A stretch of DNA of 6,006 nucleotides from Robiginitomaculum sp. (GTDB lineage Bacteria; Pseudomonadota; Alphaproteobacteria; Caulobacterales; Maricaulaceae): positions 12,730-18,735 of the forward strand of contig NVVU01000060.1 of assembly GCA_002733485.1 (NCBI GenBank). The letters run 5' to 3'. Under the pieces are notes generated by a model. That model had not been told where the DNA came from and did not search any database. It was given only the letters and a program-made list of their open reading frames with translations. Positions within the stretch are counted from its first letter, which is position 1; each line of letters starts with the position of its first letter. Positions 1 to 6,006 of this stretch are shown piece by piece. A program made the position numbers and the translations under genes.

Positions 1-1734
1 CTTGGTGGTCTCTATCGGGTGGTTACCAATGCACCAGATATGGAGCGTTACACCGCCAGTTTTCACACCGGTATTTCAAGTACCCGGAACGGGGGTACCA
101 ATAAACGTTTAAGCACGACGATCAATATACCACTGATATCAAACCGCCTGGCATTTCGGGCAACTGGATATATTGATCATACCGCCGGTTACATTGATGA
201 TATTGCCCTTGGGCTGAAGAATGTAAACTCGACTGATGTTTTTGGTACACGTGTGCGTTTACTGGCTTATCTGAACGAGAACTGGTCAGTAACCACCGGG
301 ATAAACTTTCAGGATGTGATTGCAGATGACACACAATATTATCTGGAATCCCTGGGTCCGTATAATCGCGCCAATCTTGTTAGAGAGCCCCATGAAGATG
401 ACTATATAAACCCTTTTATCGATGTTAAAGGTTCGTACCATTGGGGGGACATAGTCTCGTCCACGGCGATTGTTCACCGCACAATTGATGATCTAATTGA
501 TGCATCCAGCTCTGTCCCCAGCATCTCGGGACTGCCGGTTACGGCTAGCCCGTTTGCGGTTGCTCGTGTGATAAATATGATTACCAACGAATCTCGGGTT
601 GTATCGCGCGCCGGTGGCAGGTTTGATTGGCTGATTGGTACTTTTGCTTCTCAACGTCACGAGATTTATCGATCATCCCTGACTATCCCCGGACTTGCTG
701 CTTCTCTGGCAACCCCTGCTGCAAACGGTGATGTTGCCTTTAGAGAAAAACGTCGCGAACGGACCAATGAAGTTGCTCTTTTTGGAGAAACGACGCTGCA
801 TTTGCCTTACCAGTTTAATTTGACCGGAGGGTTGCGCTGGTTTTATTCGGATGAGCGAACGCGGGCGACTGTAGATGGCTCCTTGGGCAAGGGCCCAATT
901 CTGCGCGATGGAAAAAGCCGTGATCAAGGCTTTACACCAAAAGCGGTGCTCAGTTATCAACCTAATAATCACAGCCTTTTATATATTCAGGCCAGTCAGG
1001 GGTACCGCCCTGGCGGCATTAATCTGAACAGTCCAGACAGCGTGTTTTTCGAAGTGGAAGAAAATGATGCGCAGAGTGGAGAAGATCAGACATTTGAACC
1101 TGATAAACTCAAAATGTATGAAATTGGTGGCAAGTTTGCACTATCTGACGGACGCTTTCAGATCGACGTGGCCGTCTTTACCTTCAAGTGGAATGATATC
1201 CAGTCTGACCAGATACTGCCCGATGGTTTTTCTTTCATCCTCAATGCCGGTTATGCCCGCAGCCGAGGACTGGAAATTGATGTTCAGGCCAAACCGTTTA
1301 AGGGGCTGAGCATTGGGGCAAACATCGCGTTTAATGATGCCAAGCTTGTTATTGCAAACCCTTTTCTTGGCGCCAACCCAAATCATCAGCTCCCCAGTAT
1401 CCCAAAGCTGGCTGGTGGAGTTTCGGCTGAATACACGTGGCCAGCCTGGACTGGTCGGGACTGGCGCATTGGTGCAGATTACACCTATTCCGGCACCTCT
1501 CATTTAACCTTTACCCGTGCTGATAACCGTCATTCCCAACGTGCGCATATGTTAAATTTACGCCTAGCACTGGAAACACCAGAAAAATGGCAGATTGCCT
1601 TTTTTGTAAGTAATGTTCTTAATGAAAAAGAGAACACCTTTGCCTTCGGCAATCCCTTCAGCTTTCGGCAAACCGTACAGCATACGCCGCCTGTGCCGCT
1701 GACCACTGGTATATCTCTCCGGCTGAAATATTAG
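1..1734 (+). CDS. TonB-dependent outer-membrane receptor, 5'-truncated by window edge
   Basis: This is the C-terminal 577 residues of a TonB-dependent receptor, an outer-membrane barrel that imports a ligand using energy from TonB-ExbBD. The frame is open from base 1. The first residues, LGGLYRVVTNAPD, match the end of the plug domain (GGxIxxxTxxP-like), so the GTG at 19 is not the true start; the signal peptide, TonB box and most of the plug, roughly 150-200 residues, lie outside the window. Everything after residue 15 or so is beta-barrel. Typical strand signatures are SLLYIQASQGYRPGG (325-339), FEPDKLKMYEIGGKF (365-379), NAGYARSRGLEID (415-427) and a C-terminal strand ending LRLKY with a terminal aromatic residue. 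No frameshift is visible. The substrate cannot be read from the sequence. The gene is convergent with the next receptor and is not a close copy of it. By eye its base composition is somewhat more AT-rich than the genes to the right. The family call is firm. Confidence 0.96.
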   Translation, partial: LGGLYRVVTNAPDMERYTASFHTGISSTRNGGTNKRLSTTINIPLISNRLAFRATGYIDHTAGYIDDIALGLKNVNSTDVFGTRVRLLAYLNENWSVTTGINFQDVIADDTQYYLESLGPYNRANLVREPHEDDYINPFIDVKGSYHWGDIVSSTAIVHRTIDDLIDASSSVPSISGLPVTASPFAVARVINMITNESRVVSRAGGRFDWLIGTFASQRHEIYRSSLTIPGLAASLATPAANGDVAFREKRRERTNEVALFGETTLHLPYQFNLTGGLRWFYSDERTRATVDGSLGKGPILRDGKSRDQGFTPKAVLSYQPNNHSLLYIQASQGYRPGGINLNSPDSVFFEVEENDAQSGEDQTFEPDKLKMYEIGGKFALSDGRFQIDVAVFTFKWNDIQSDQILPDGFSFILNAGYARSRGLEIDVQAKPFKGLSIGANIAFNDAKLVIANPFLGANPNHQLPSIPKLAGGVSAEYTWPAWTGRDWRIGADYTYSGTSHLTFTRADNRHSQRAHMLNLRLALETPEKWQIAFFVSNVLNEKENTFAFGNPFSFRQTVQHTPPVPLTTGISLRLKY

Positions 1735-1742
1735 GTAAGTGC

Positions 1743-1811
1743 CCTCAAGCGCACTCCATATCGACTTTGGATAGCGCTGCATAACCGATAATCTGTTCTG
1801 TGCGCTTGAGG
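1743..1811. repeat. Perfect 12-bp inverted repeat between convergent receptor genes; possible bidirectional terminator
   Basis: The arms CCTCAAGCGCAC (1743-1754) and GTGCGCTTGAGG (1800-1811) are exact reverse complements around a 45-base loop. Inside the loop TATCG (1759-1763) can pair with CGATA (1786-1790), so the transcript could form a longer, interrupted hairpin on either strand. It begins 8 bases after the stop of the left receptor and lies 49 bases beyond the stop of the right one. No T-tract follows on either strand, so it is not a standard intrinsic terminator. A bidirectional transcript-end or stabilising structure, or a REP-like intergenic repeat, are the likely readings. The pairing is seen directly; the function is inferred. 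Confidence 0.5.
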
Positions 1812-1860
1812 TAAGCTGGTTTATAGGGTGACCCGATTTAAAATCTGAAACCTGCGGCTC

Positions 1861-4152
1861 CTAATATCTGAATTGTACGCTGGCCGTGACCGTGCGCGGC
1901 GGGGCATAGAAGGCGCTATAGGCGCTCTCCACGCCAAGCTGGCTGGGGGTAACAAAATTATAATAGGCAACGCGGGTTTGTTCATCTGTCAGGTTTTTAC
2001 CGATCAGACTAAGCTGCCATTTTCCCGTTGAACTGGTCCAGATCATGCTGGCATCCAGGGTGGTGGAGCTGTTTGGGTCCAGCGCCGGGCCGCCATTGGG
2101 GAAGAGCGGGTTTACACCAGGACCAAACCCGGGGGCCGCCGCATTAAAAATAAAGTATTTATCCCGGTAAGACACGGTGCCGCGCAGATTGATGGAGCCC
2201 TTATCCTCGGCCAGCTGGGTATTGAAGTTCAGCGAAAAACTGCCGGTAAAGTCTGGCGTGTTTTGCACCACAAACTGGTTGGCAACATTAACCCCGCCGG
2301 AAAGAATTTCACGGATATTGGCATCAATATAACCCAGGTTGAAATCAGCACTCCATTGATCGGTAAAATGGGCAGTGCCTTCAATTTCCAGGCCTTTATA
2401 GCGCGATTTACCAGCGTTAAAGACGCCACTGACAAAGGTATCATTTATGCCATCACCATCCGTATCTGCACCTTGTTGAACGGTGATCTGTTGATCCGTG
2501 TAATCGGCATAGAAAAGCGCGGTGTTCAGGGTCAAAGCGCCATCCAGAAAGCTGCCTTTGGCACCAAGTTCAAAATTATCTACGGTTTCCGGGCCAAAGC
2601 CAGTGGCAACGAAGGCGCTAACCGCAGCATTGCCGCGTGGGTCAAATCCGCCGGATTTAAAACCTTGTGAATAGCTGGCATAAAGATTGAGTGTGTCGCT
2701 GGCAGCATAGGCCACCGAGACACGCGGCGAAAATTTATTATCGGTACGCGATGGCCGGATGTTGGTGTCAACGGATAACAGAAAGGCTGCGGGATTACCG
2801 GCAAAGCTGCCGCTGCCATTACCCAGCCAGCGTTCGCGCACTATGGCAGCTGTGGTCTTGTCGCTGGTATAGCGCCCGCCAACTGAGAGGCTCCATTGGT
2901 CATCCAGATCAAAGGTAACATCGCCATAGGCTGAATAACTTTTACTATCCACATTACCAGAATTAAACAGGGTAAAGCCCAGCCCTGGCACCAGATTGGT
3001 CAGGATCACGTCAAAGGCACCATTGGCATTGGCATCGAGATAATAAAGCCCAAACACCCCAGACGCCCGTCCGGTATCAAAAAGCAGTTGGAATTCCTGA
3101 GTAAACTGGTCGTCATCATAAAACGCCGGCACATCAAAGTCCTGTACGGGCAGACCATCAAAGTCAATTGGGGTCTGTGAATTGCCCTCGCGATAGGCGC
3201 TGATGGATTTCAAGGTAAATTTATCATTGAGTTCAAACTCGGCCAGGAATGACCCGCCCCGGGTTTCAACATTATTTTTGTCGCCCGCCCCGGCGCGGGT
3301 GTCATAAACATCATTTAAAACCGGCTGACCGCCCAAAACCCCGGGCAATTCACGGTGCCCATGCTTGGCATTGGAATCATCATCAGCAAAATCCCCGGTG
3401 AGACGGAAAAAAACGTTTTCAGACGGTGTGAATTCTATGGACGCCCGTCCGGCTAGCACGTCCTTATTATATTGATCCGCGCCGGTATAAATATTCTTGC
3501 CAAAGCCGTCACGTTGATAATTGGCCAGGGCGCCGCCAATGGCCAGCTTGTCAGAAACCAAGGGCACCGAGCCGGAAATAATGGTGTCAAATTGGCTGTA
3601 GGACCCAACGTTAACCCGCGCCATCAGTTCAGGTTTTTCCATGTTCAGGCGTTTGGTGACGTATTTGATCGCCCCGCCAATGGTGTTGCGCCCATAGAGC
3701 GTGCCCTGGGGGCCGCGCAGCACTTCGATGCGTTGCACATCATAGATATCCAACACCGCGCCCTGGGGCCTGGCAAGATAGACATCATCAAGATAAAGAC
3801 CGACGCCGGGCTGAAATCCCCATAACGGGTCTTGTTGGCCAACACCGCGGATAAAGGCGGTCAGCGTGGAATTGGTGCCGCGACTGACGACGAACGTAAC
3901 ATTGGGGGTTTGCGACTGCAGATTGGTAATATCCACAGCGCCCATCCGTTCCAGTTTTTGTGCACTGAATGCCGAAACCGCCAAGGGTACATCCTGCAGG
4001 TTTTCTTCGCGGCGACGTGCGGAAACGATAATGGTGTCTTCTTTTATGGTCGGCTCATCGCTTTGTGCCATGACCGGGGAGGTATGTGCCAACACGCCCA
4101 GGGTCAGGGCGGCACACGTTGAAAATAGAACCCGCTTTTTCATTGAAGACAT
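1861..4152 (-). CDS. TonB-dependent outer-membrane receptor, complete (763 aa)
   Basis: This is an outer-membrane TonB-dependent receptor. I start it at the ATG at 4152 because GAGGGG sits 7 bases upstream and the protein then opens with a normal signal peptide (MSSMKKR, a hydrophobic core, cleavage near VMA-Q at about 29/30). The longer in-frame start at 4227 would place 25 atypical residues before this. A TonB-box-like segment, DTIIVSARRREENL, lies at 39-52. The plug follows at about 53-165, with IRGVGQQDP (101-109), YLDDVYLARPQG (120-131), VQRIEVLRGPQGTLYGRNT (139-157) and IGGAIKYVT (158-166). The barrel fills about 175-763, with YASYSQGFKSGGFDP (491-505), FELGAKGSF (527-535), NAGKSRYKGLEIEG (579-592), SLIGKNLTDEQ (715-725) and a C-terminus ending VQFRY. 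The length is normal for the family. One loop carries DTDGDGIND (563-571), a calcium-ligand-like pattern. The ligand is unknown; divergent pairing with a permease and a 3-hydroxybutyrate oligomer hydrolase suggests oligo-hydroxybutyrate, by context only. Confidence 0.96.
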   Translation of the reverse strand: MSSMKKRVLFSTCAALTLGVLAHTSPVMAQSDEPTIKEDTIIVSARRREENLQDVPLAVSAFSAQKLERMGAVDITNLQSQTPNVTFVVSRGTNSTLTAFIRGVGQQDPLWGFQPGVGLYLDDVYLARPQGAVLDIYDVQRIEVLRGPQGTLYGRNTIGGAIKYVTKRLNMEKPELMARVNVGSYSQFDTIISGSVPLVSDKLAIGGALANYQRDGFGKNIYTGADQYNKDVLAGRASIEFTPSENVFFRLTGDFADDDSNAKHGHRELPGVLGGQPVLNDVYDTRAGAGDKNNVETRGGSFLAEFELNDKFTLKSISAYREGNSQTPIDFDGLPVQDFDVPAFYDDDQFTQEFQLLFDTGRASGVFGLYYLDANANGAFDVILTNLVPGLGFTLFNSGNVDSKSYSAYGDVTFDLDDQWSLSVGGRYTSDKTTAAIVRERWLGNGSGSFAGNPAAFLLSVDTNIRPSRTDNKFSPRVSVAYAASDTLNLYASYSQGFKSGGFDPRGNAAVSAFVATGFGPETVDNFELGAKGSFLDGALTLNTALFYADYTDQQITVQQGADTDGDGINDTFVSGVFNAGKSRYKGLEIEGTAHFTDQWSADFNLGYIDANIREILSGGVNVANQFVVQNTPDFTGSFSLNFNTQLAEDKGSINLRGTVSYRDKYFIFNAAAPGFGPGVNPLFPNGGPALDPNSSTTLDASMIWTSSTGKWQLSLIGKNLTDEQTRVAYYNFVTPSQLGVESAYSAFYAPPRTVTASVQFRY

Positions 4153-4159
4153 AGAAATT

Positions 4160-4165
4160 CCCCTC
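4160..4165 (-). promoter_or_regulatory. Ribosome binding site that fixes the start of the complete receptor
   Basis: On the minus strand GAGGGG lies 7 bases before the ATG at 4152. No comparably strong site and spacing is seen for the upstream in-frame ATG at 4227, and the ATG at 4143 would be 16 bases from this site. It therefore supports the 763-residue form. Confidence 0.75.
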
Positions 4166-4226
4166 TTTATGCATGGCCATACCATTCGTAGTGACCAGAT
4201 GTCCGATGCCACTCTAACAAATTGCA

Positions 4227-4256
4227 TTGCGCGACGCCTTAGGACTTTGGTCTAAT
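4227..4256 (+). promoter_or_regulatory. Candidate sigma-70-type promoter for the permease-hydrolase operon
   Basis: TTGCGC (4227-4232) as -35 and TCTAAT (4251-4256) as -10 are 18 bases apart. The -10 differs from TATAAT at one position, whereas the -35 is weak with only the TTG matching. Transcription would start near 4263, giving a leader of about 70 bases. The -10 lies between the two arms of the AGGAC/GTCCT inverted repeat, a position where a repressor could act. This comes from pattern matching by eye and is not certain. Confidence 0.35.
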
Positions 4257-4320
4257 GGTCCTGGCAACACAGACCTTGCAGACTTGGGAGGCGCTGGTGT
4301 TGGAAAATAAATCTGGGGCG

Positions 4321-4325
4321 AGGAG
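4321..4325 (+). promoter_or_regulatory. Ribosome binding site for the GTG-initiated permease
   Basis: AGGAG lies 6 bases before the GTG at 4332. This strong site at good spacing supports initiation at a GTG rather than at the next in-frame ATG codons (4386 and 4395), which would remove the first transmembrane segment. Confidence 0.75.
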
Positions 4326-4331
4326 AATAAG

Positions 4332-5654
4332 GTGATCAGTATCATAGGGTTGGCACTGGCTTTGGCCTTGCTGGTTTATCTGGCCATGCGCGGTATGAGC
4401 ATTCTTGTTGCCGCACCATTGTGCGCGATTCTTATCGCCTTGACCTCTGGCCTGGCGCTGTTGCCACGATCAGGGTCAACTGAGGCAAGTTTTGCTGTCA
4501 GTTACATGACCGGCTTCACCGGTTTTTTTAGTGACTGGTTTTTGATGTTCCTGCTGGGGGCTATTTTTGGTAAAATCATGGAGGATAGCGGCGCTGCCCA
4601 TTCTATCGCCCACTGGATTATTAGCAAATTGGGGGTTCGCCGTGCCGTGCTGGCTGTGGTCGCGGCGTGTGCCATTTTAACATATGGCGGTGTTAGCGTT
4701 TTTATTGTGGCCTTTTCGGTCTACCCTATGGCGGTGGGATTGTTTCGGGAAGCGGATCTGCCAAGGCGCTTTCTGCCAGGTACCATAGCCTTCGGGTCGG
4801 TTACCTTCACCATGACAACGGCTGGGTCGCCGGAGATTCAAAACTGGATCCCCATACCATATCTGGGGACCACTACATGGGCCGGGTGGCAGGTTAGTTT
4901 TGTGGTTGCTGCGTTTATGGCCATAGCCGGATATACTTGGCTATCACGGATGATGAAAAAAGCGGTGGCCAATGGCGAGCACTTTAGCGCCCGCAAAGAA
5001 GACCCTGAGCCACGGTCATCAGGCACTTTGCCACACCCGTTTCTATCCCTTCTGCCACTGATCGCTGTTTTGGTGACATCAAATGTTTTGCAAGGCACCT
5101 ATGATAAATACGCTCTGGTATTTGCACTGGCGTCAGGCATAGCTGTGGCAACACTTTTTAATATAAGGCGCTTTACTGATTTTGGTAGCGCATTGACCCT
5201 GGGGGCCACAGGCGCGGTGATTGCAATCGCCAATACCTGCGCCGTGGTTGGTTTTGGTTCGGTGGCCAAAGGTTCTCCGGCATTTACAATGGCGCTGGAC
5301 GCGGTGACTTCCATGCCGGGTTCGCCTTTAGTGGCTGCCGCCCTGGCCGTTACGGTTATTGCCGGCCTAACGGGTTCTGCTTCGGGCGGGCAGACGATTG
5401 CCTTGCCTCTTTTGGCCCCTTTTTATGTGGGTGTTGATGCGCCGCATCCTGTGGACCCGGAGGCTTTGCACCGGGTAGTGGCCATTGCCTCAGGCGGTTT
5501 GGATAGCCTGCCTCATAATGGCTATGTGGTTACCACCATACGCGCCATTTGCGGCGAAACGCATAAGGATGCCTATGGCGCAGTTGGGGCGCTGACCGTC
5601 ATTGTTCCCGCTGTGGGTACGGTATTGGCACTCTTTCTGTTTTCCGTTTTTTGA
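4332..5654 (+). CDS. GntP-family permease, probable 3-hydroxybutyrate (hydroxy-acid) transporter
   Basis: This is an inner-membrane secondary transporter of the GntP family, whose members carry gluconate and related hydroxy acids and include D-beta-hydroxybutyrate permeases. At 440 residues it has the normal length. The start is a GTG with a strong ribosome binding site. Hydrophobic segments lie at about 2-20, 22-44, 63-82, 104-137, 147-163, 185-205, 236-253, 259-277, 286-311, 331-348, 354-367 and 416-440. Family-like conserved stretches are TYGGVSVFI (117-125), AGSPEIQNWIP (164-174), GLTGSASGGQ (345-354) and ASGGLDSLPHNG (386-397). The last, as I recall, is typical of the branch annotated as hydroxybutyrate permease rather than of gluconate importers. 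A charged cytoplasmic-like linker sits at 206-235. The gene is followed after 18 bases by a 3-hydroxybutyrate oligomer hydrolase, which independently points to 3-hydroxybutyrate as substrate. The family is firm; the substrate is inferred. Confidence 0.92.
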   Translation: MISIIGLALALALLVYLAMRGMSILVAAPLCAILIALTSGLALLPRSGSTEASFAVSYMTGFTGFFSDWFLMFLLGAIFGKIMEDSGAAHSIAHWIISKLGVRRAVLAVVAACAILTYGGVSVFIVAFSVYPMAVGLFREADLPRRFLPGTIAFGSVTFTMTTAGSPEIQNWIPIPYLGTTTWAGWQVSFVVAAFMAIAGYTWLSRMMKKAVANGEHFSARKEDPEPRSSGTLPHPFLSLLPLIAVLVTSNVLQGTYDKYALVFALASGIAVATLFNIRRFTDFGSALTLGATGAVIAIANTCAVVGFGSVAKGSPAFTMALDAVTSMPGSPLVAAALAVTVIAGLTGSASGGQTIALPLLAPFYVGVDAPHPVDPEALHRVVAIASGGLDSLPHNGYVVTTIRAICGETHKDAYGAVGALTVIVPAVGTVLALFLFSVF

Positions 5655-5661
5655 GGGCAGT

Positions 5662-5666
5662 GAAGG
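5662..5666 (+). promoter_or_regulatory. Ribosome binding site for the oligomer hydrolase
   Basis: GAAGG lies 6 bases before the ATG at 5673, inside the 18-base gap after the permease stop. A second AAGG at 5669-5672 is 6 bases from the ATG at 5679. Either start gives the same mature lipoprotein. An in-frame TGA at 5661-5663 rules out any start further upstream. Confidence 0.55.
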
Positions 5667-5672
5667 CGAAGG

Positions 5673-6006
5673 ATGGTTATGGCTATGGCATCAGTGATTT
5701 GTCGACTTGGTGTTGTAATAATCGCCCTTGGATTGGCCGCTTCCTGTGCGCCCACCAAGCCCAGCCCCATAACGCCACCAGATTTTATCGTCTATACAAT
5801 GGCCCCGGTTTATCATCAGAACAGCTTGCTGGATGGTGGCTTGGGCATGGCTGGTCTGCGTAATCCATCCTCACCGCCCATCGATAAAAACACCAATAAA
5901 GAACATAAGCGAGAAAATCTGCGGACACTGGCCATTCATACCAATATCCGGGCCTTGCTTGATACCAGTGAAGAAGGTGGGTTTGGGCGCCTGTACGGGC
6001 CGCGAA
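5673..6006 (+). CDS. D-(-)-3-hydroxybutyrate oligomer hydrolase-like lipoprotein, 3'-truncated by window edge
   Basis: The frame is open from the ATG at 5673 to the window end (111 codons); only the N-terminus is visible. The first 24 residues form a lipoprotein-type signal: R11, a hydrophobic core LGVVIIALGLAA (12-23), then AASC with the lipid-accepting cysteine at 25. The mature part has PPDFIVYT (35-42), SLLDGGLGMAGLRNP (51-65) and RTLAIHTNIRALLDTS (84-99), followed by GGFGRLYGP (102-110). These match, from memory, the N-terminal pattern of 3-hydroxybutyrate oligomer hydrolases (Pfam 3HBOH family), which have an LGxxGL segment, an LRRLAI..NYRAL helix and GGYG..xGP. Those enzymes hydrolyse short oligomers of 3-hydroxybutyrate to monomer in poly(3-hydroxybutyrate) use. 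Known members are about 600-700 residues, so the catalytic region lies outside. The short overlap with the permease operon, at 18 bases, suggests co-transcription. ATG codons at 5679 and 5685 are alternative starts. The family call is good but rests on about 85 mature residues. Confidence 0.82.
   Translation, partial: MVMAMASVICRLGVVIIALGLAASCAPTKPSPITPPDFIVYTMAPVYHQNSLLDGGLGMAGLRNPSSPPIDKNTNKEHKRENLRTLAIHTNIRALLDTSEEGGFGRLYGPR

Larger units (their letters stand above)
4153..4331. promoter_or_regulatory. Divergent intergenic control region between receptor and permease operon
   Basis: These 179 bases separate the start codons of the minus-strand receptor and the plus-strand permease, so both promoters should lie here. 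Visible elements are the two ribosome binding sites at the edges, an 8-bp palindrome ATGGCCAT (4173-4180), a tandem ATTGC repeat (4221-4230), and a short inverted repeat AGGAC (4241-4245) / GTCCT (4258-4262). I see no convincing leftward promoter; the best is CGGACA followed after 18 bases by TATGGC, which is weak. No RNA gene or riboswitch is recognisable. Confidence 0.55.

Noticed and set aside
19..21. GTG at 19 as the start of the left receptor
   Set aside because: The frame is open back to base 1, and the residues before and after it are the end of a plug domain, so the gene begins outside the window.
1141..1503. 120-residue minus-strand ORF inside the left receptor
   Set aside because: It is antisense to barrel coding sequence, with no domain and no supporting ribosome binding site noted; treated as a shadow frame.
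1743..1811. Integron attC site
   Set aside because: The size and paired arms are superficially similar, but the GTTRRRY and RYYYAAC core sites are absent and the neighbours are not cassette-like.
1833..1843. Near-palindrome GATTT-A-AAATC just downstream of the complete receptor
   Set aside because: It is AT-rich with 5-bp arms and a one-base centre, so it cannot form a stable hairpin; no function supported.
2263..2670. 135-residue plus-strand ORF inside the complete receptor
   Set aside because: It is antisense to conserved barrel sequence, has no recognisable domain, and is explained by the codon pattern of the receptor. The same applies to the plus-strand ORFs at 3472-3825, 3832-4122 and 3866-4255.
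3062..3451. Repeated GACGCCCGTCCGG (about 3062 and 3439)
   Set aside because: Both copies encode short Gly-Arg-Ala stretches in the receptor; two copies of this length in coding sequence with shared codon choice are likely chance.
4153..4227. Extension of the complete receptor to the upstream ATG at 4227 (788 residues)
   Set aside because: The extra 25 residues are not signal-like, lack a good ribosome binding site, and would push the clear signal peptide inward. The ATG at 4152 has GAGGGG at 7-base spacing.
5651..5863. 70-residue plus-strand ORF overlapping the permease stop
   Set aside because: It lies in a different frame from the lipoprotein ORF starting at 5673, which has a signal peptide, a lipobox and family-like motifs and stays open to the window end. 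The 70-residue product has no recognisable features.

Overview
The window looks like a Gram-negative, probably proteobacterial, chromosome segment. It holds two outer-membrane TonB-dependent receptors, an inner-membrane permease and a probable lipoprotein hydrolase, all with Shine-Dalgarno sites and about 50% GC by eye. The large receptors without an obvious siderophore context recall sphingomonad- or Kordiimonas-like alphaproteobacteria, but the lineage cannot be fixed from this sequence.

Layout: (1) 1-1734, plus strand: the 3' three-quarters of a TonB-dependent receptor whose signal peptide and most of the plug lie left of the window. (2) 1735-1860: a short convergent gap with a perfect 12-bp inverted repeat. 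(3) 1861-4152, minus strand: a complete second TonB-dependent receptor of 763 residues. (4) 4153-4331: a divergent intergenic region with ribosome binding sites at both edges and a plausible rightward promoter. (5) 4332-5654, plus strand: a GntP-family permease of 440 residues with a GTG start. (6) 5673-6006, plus strand: the N-terminal 111 codons of a lipoprotein that I recognise as a D-(-)-3-hydroxybutyrate oligomer hydrolase. It runs off the right edge and has no stop codon inside the window.

The last two genes are 18 bases apart and very likely form an operon. The GntP family includes D-beta-hydroxybutyrate permeases. The pair therefore reads as a pathway in which short poly(3-hydroxybutyrate) oligomers are cut at or outside the inner membrane and the monomer is then taken into the cytoplasm. 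The complete receptor is transcribed divergently from this pair across a 179-base shared control region, so it is a natural candidate for bringing the oligomers across the outer membrane. That substrate assignment is inferred from gene position only. The left-hand receptor lies tail-to-tail with the complete one and need not belong to the system.
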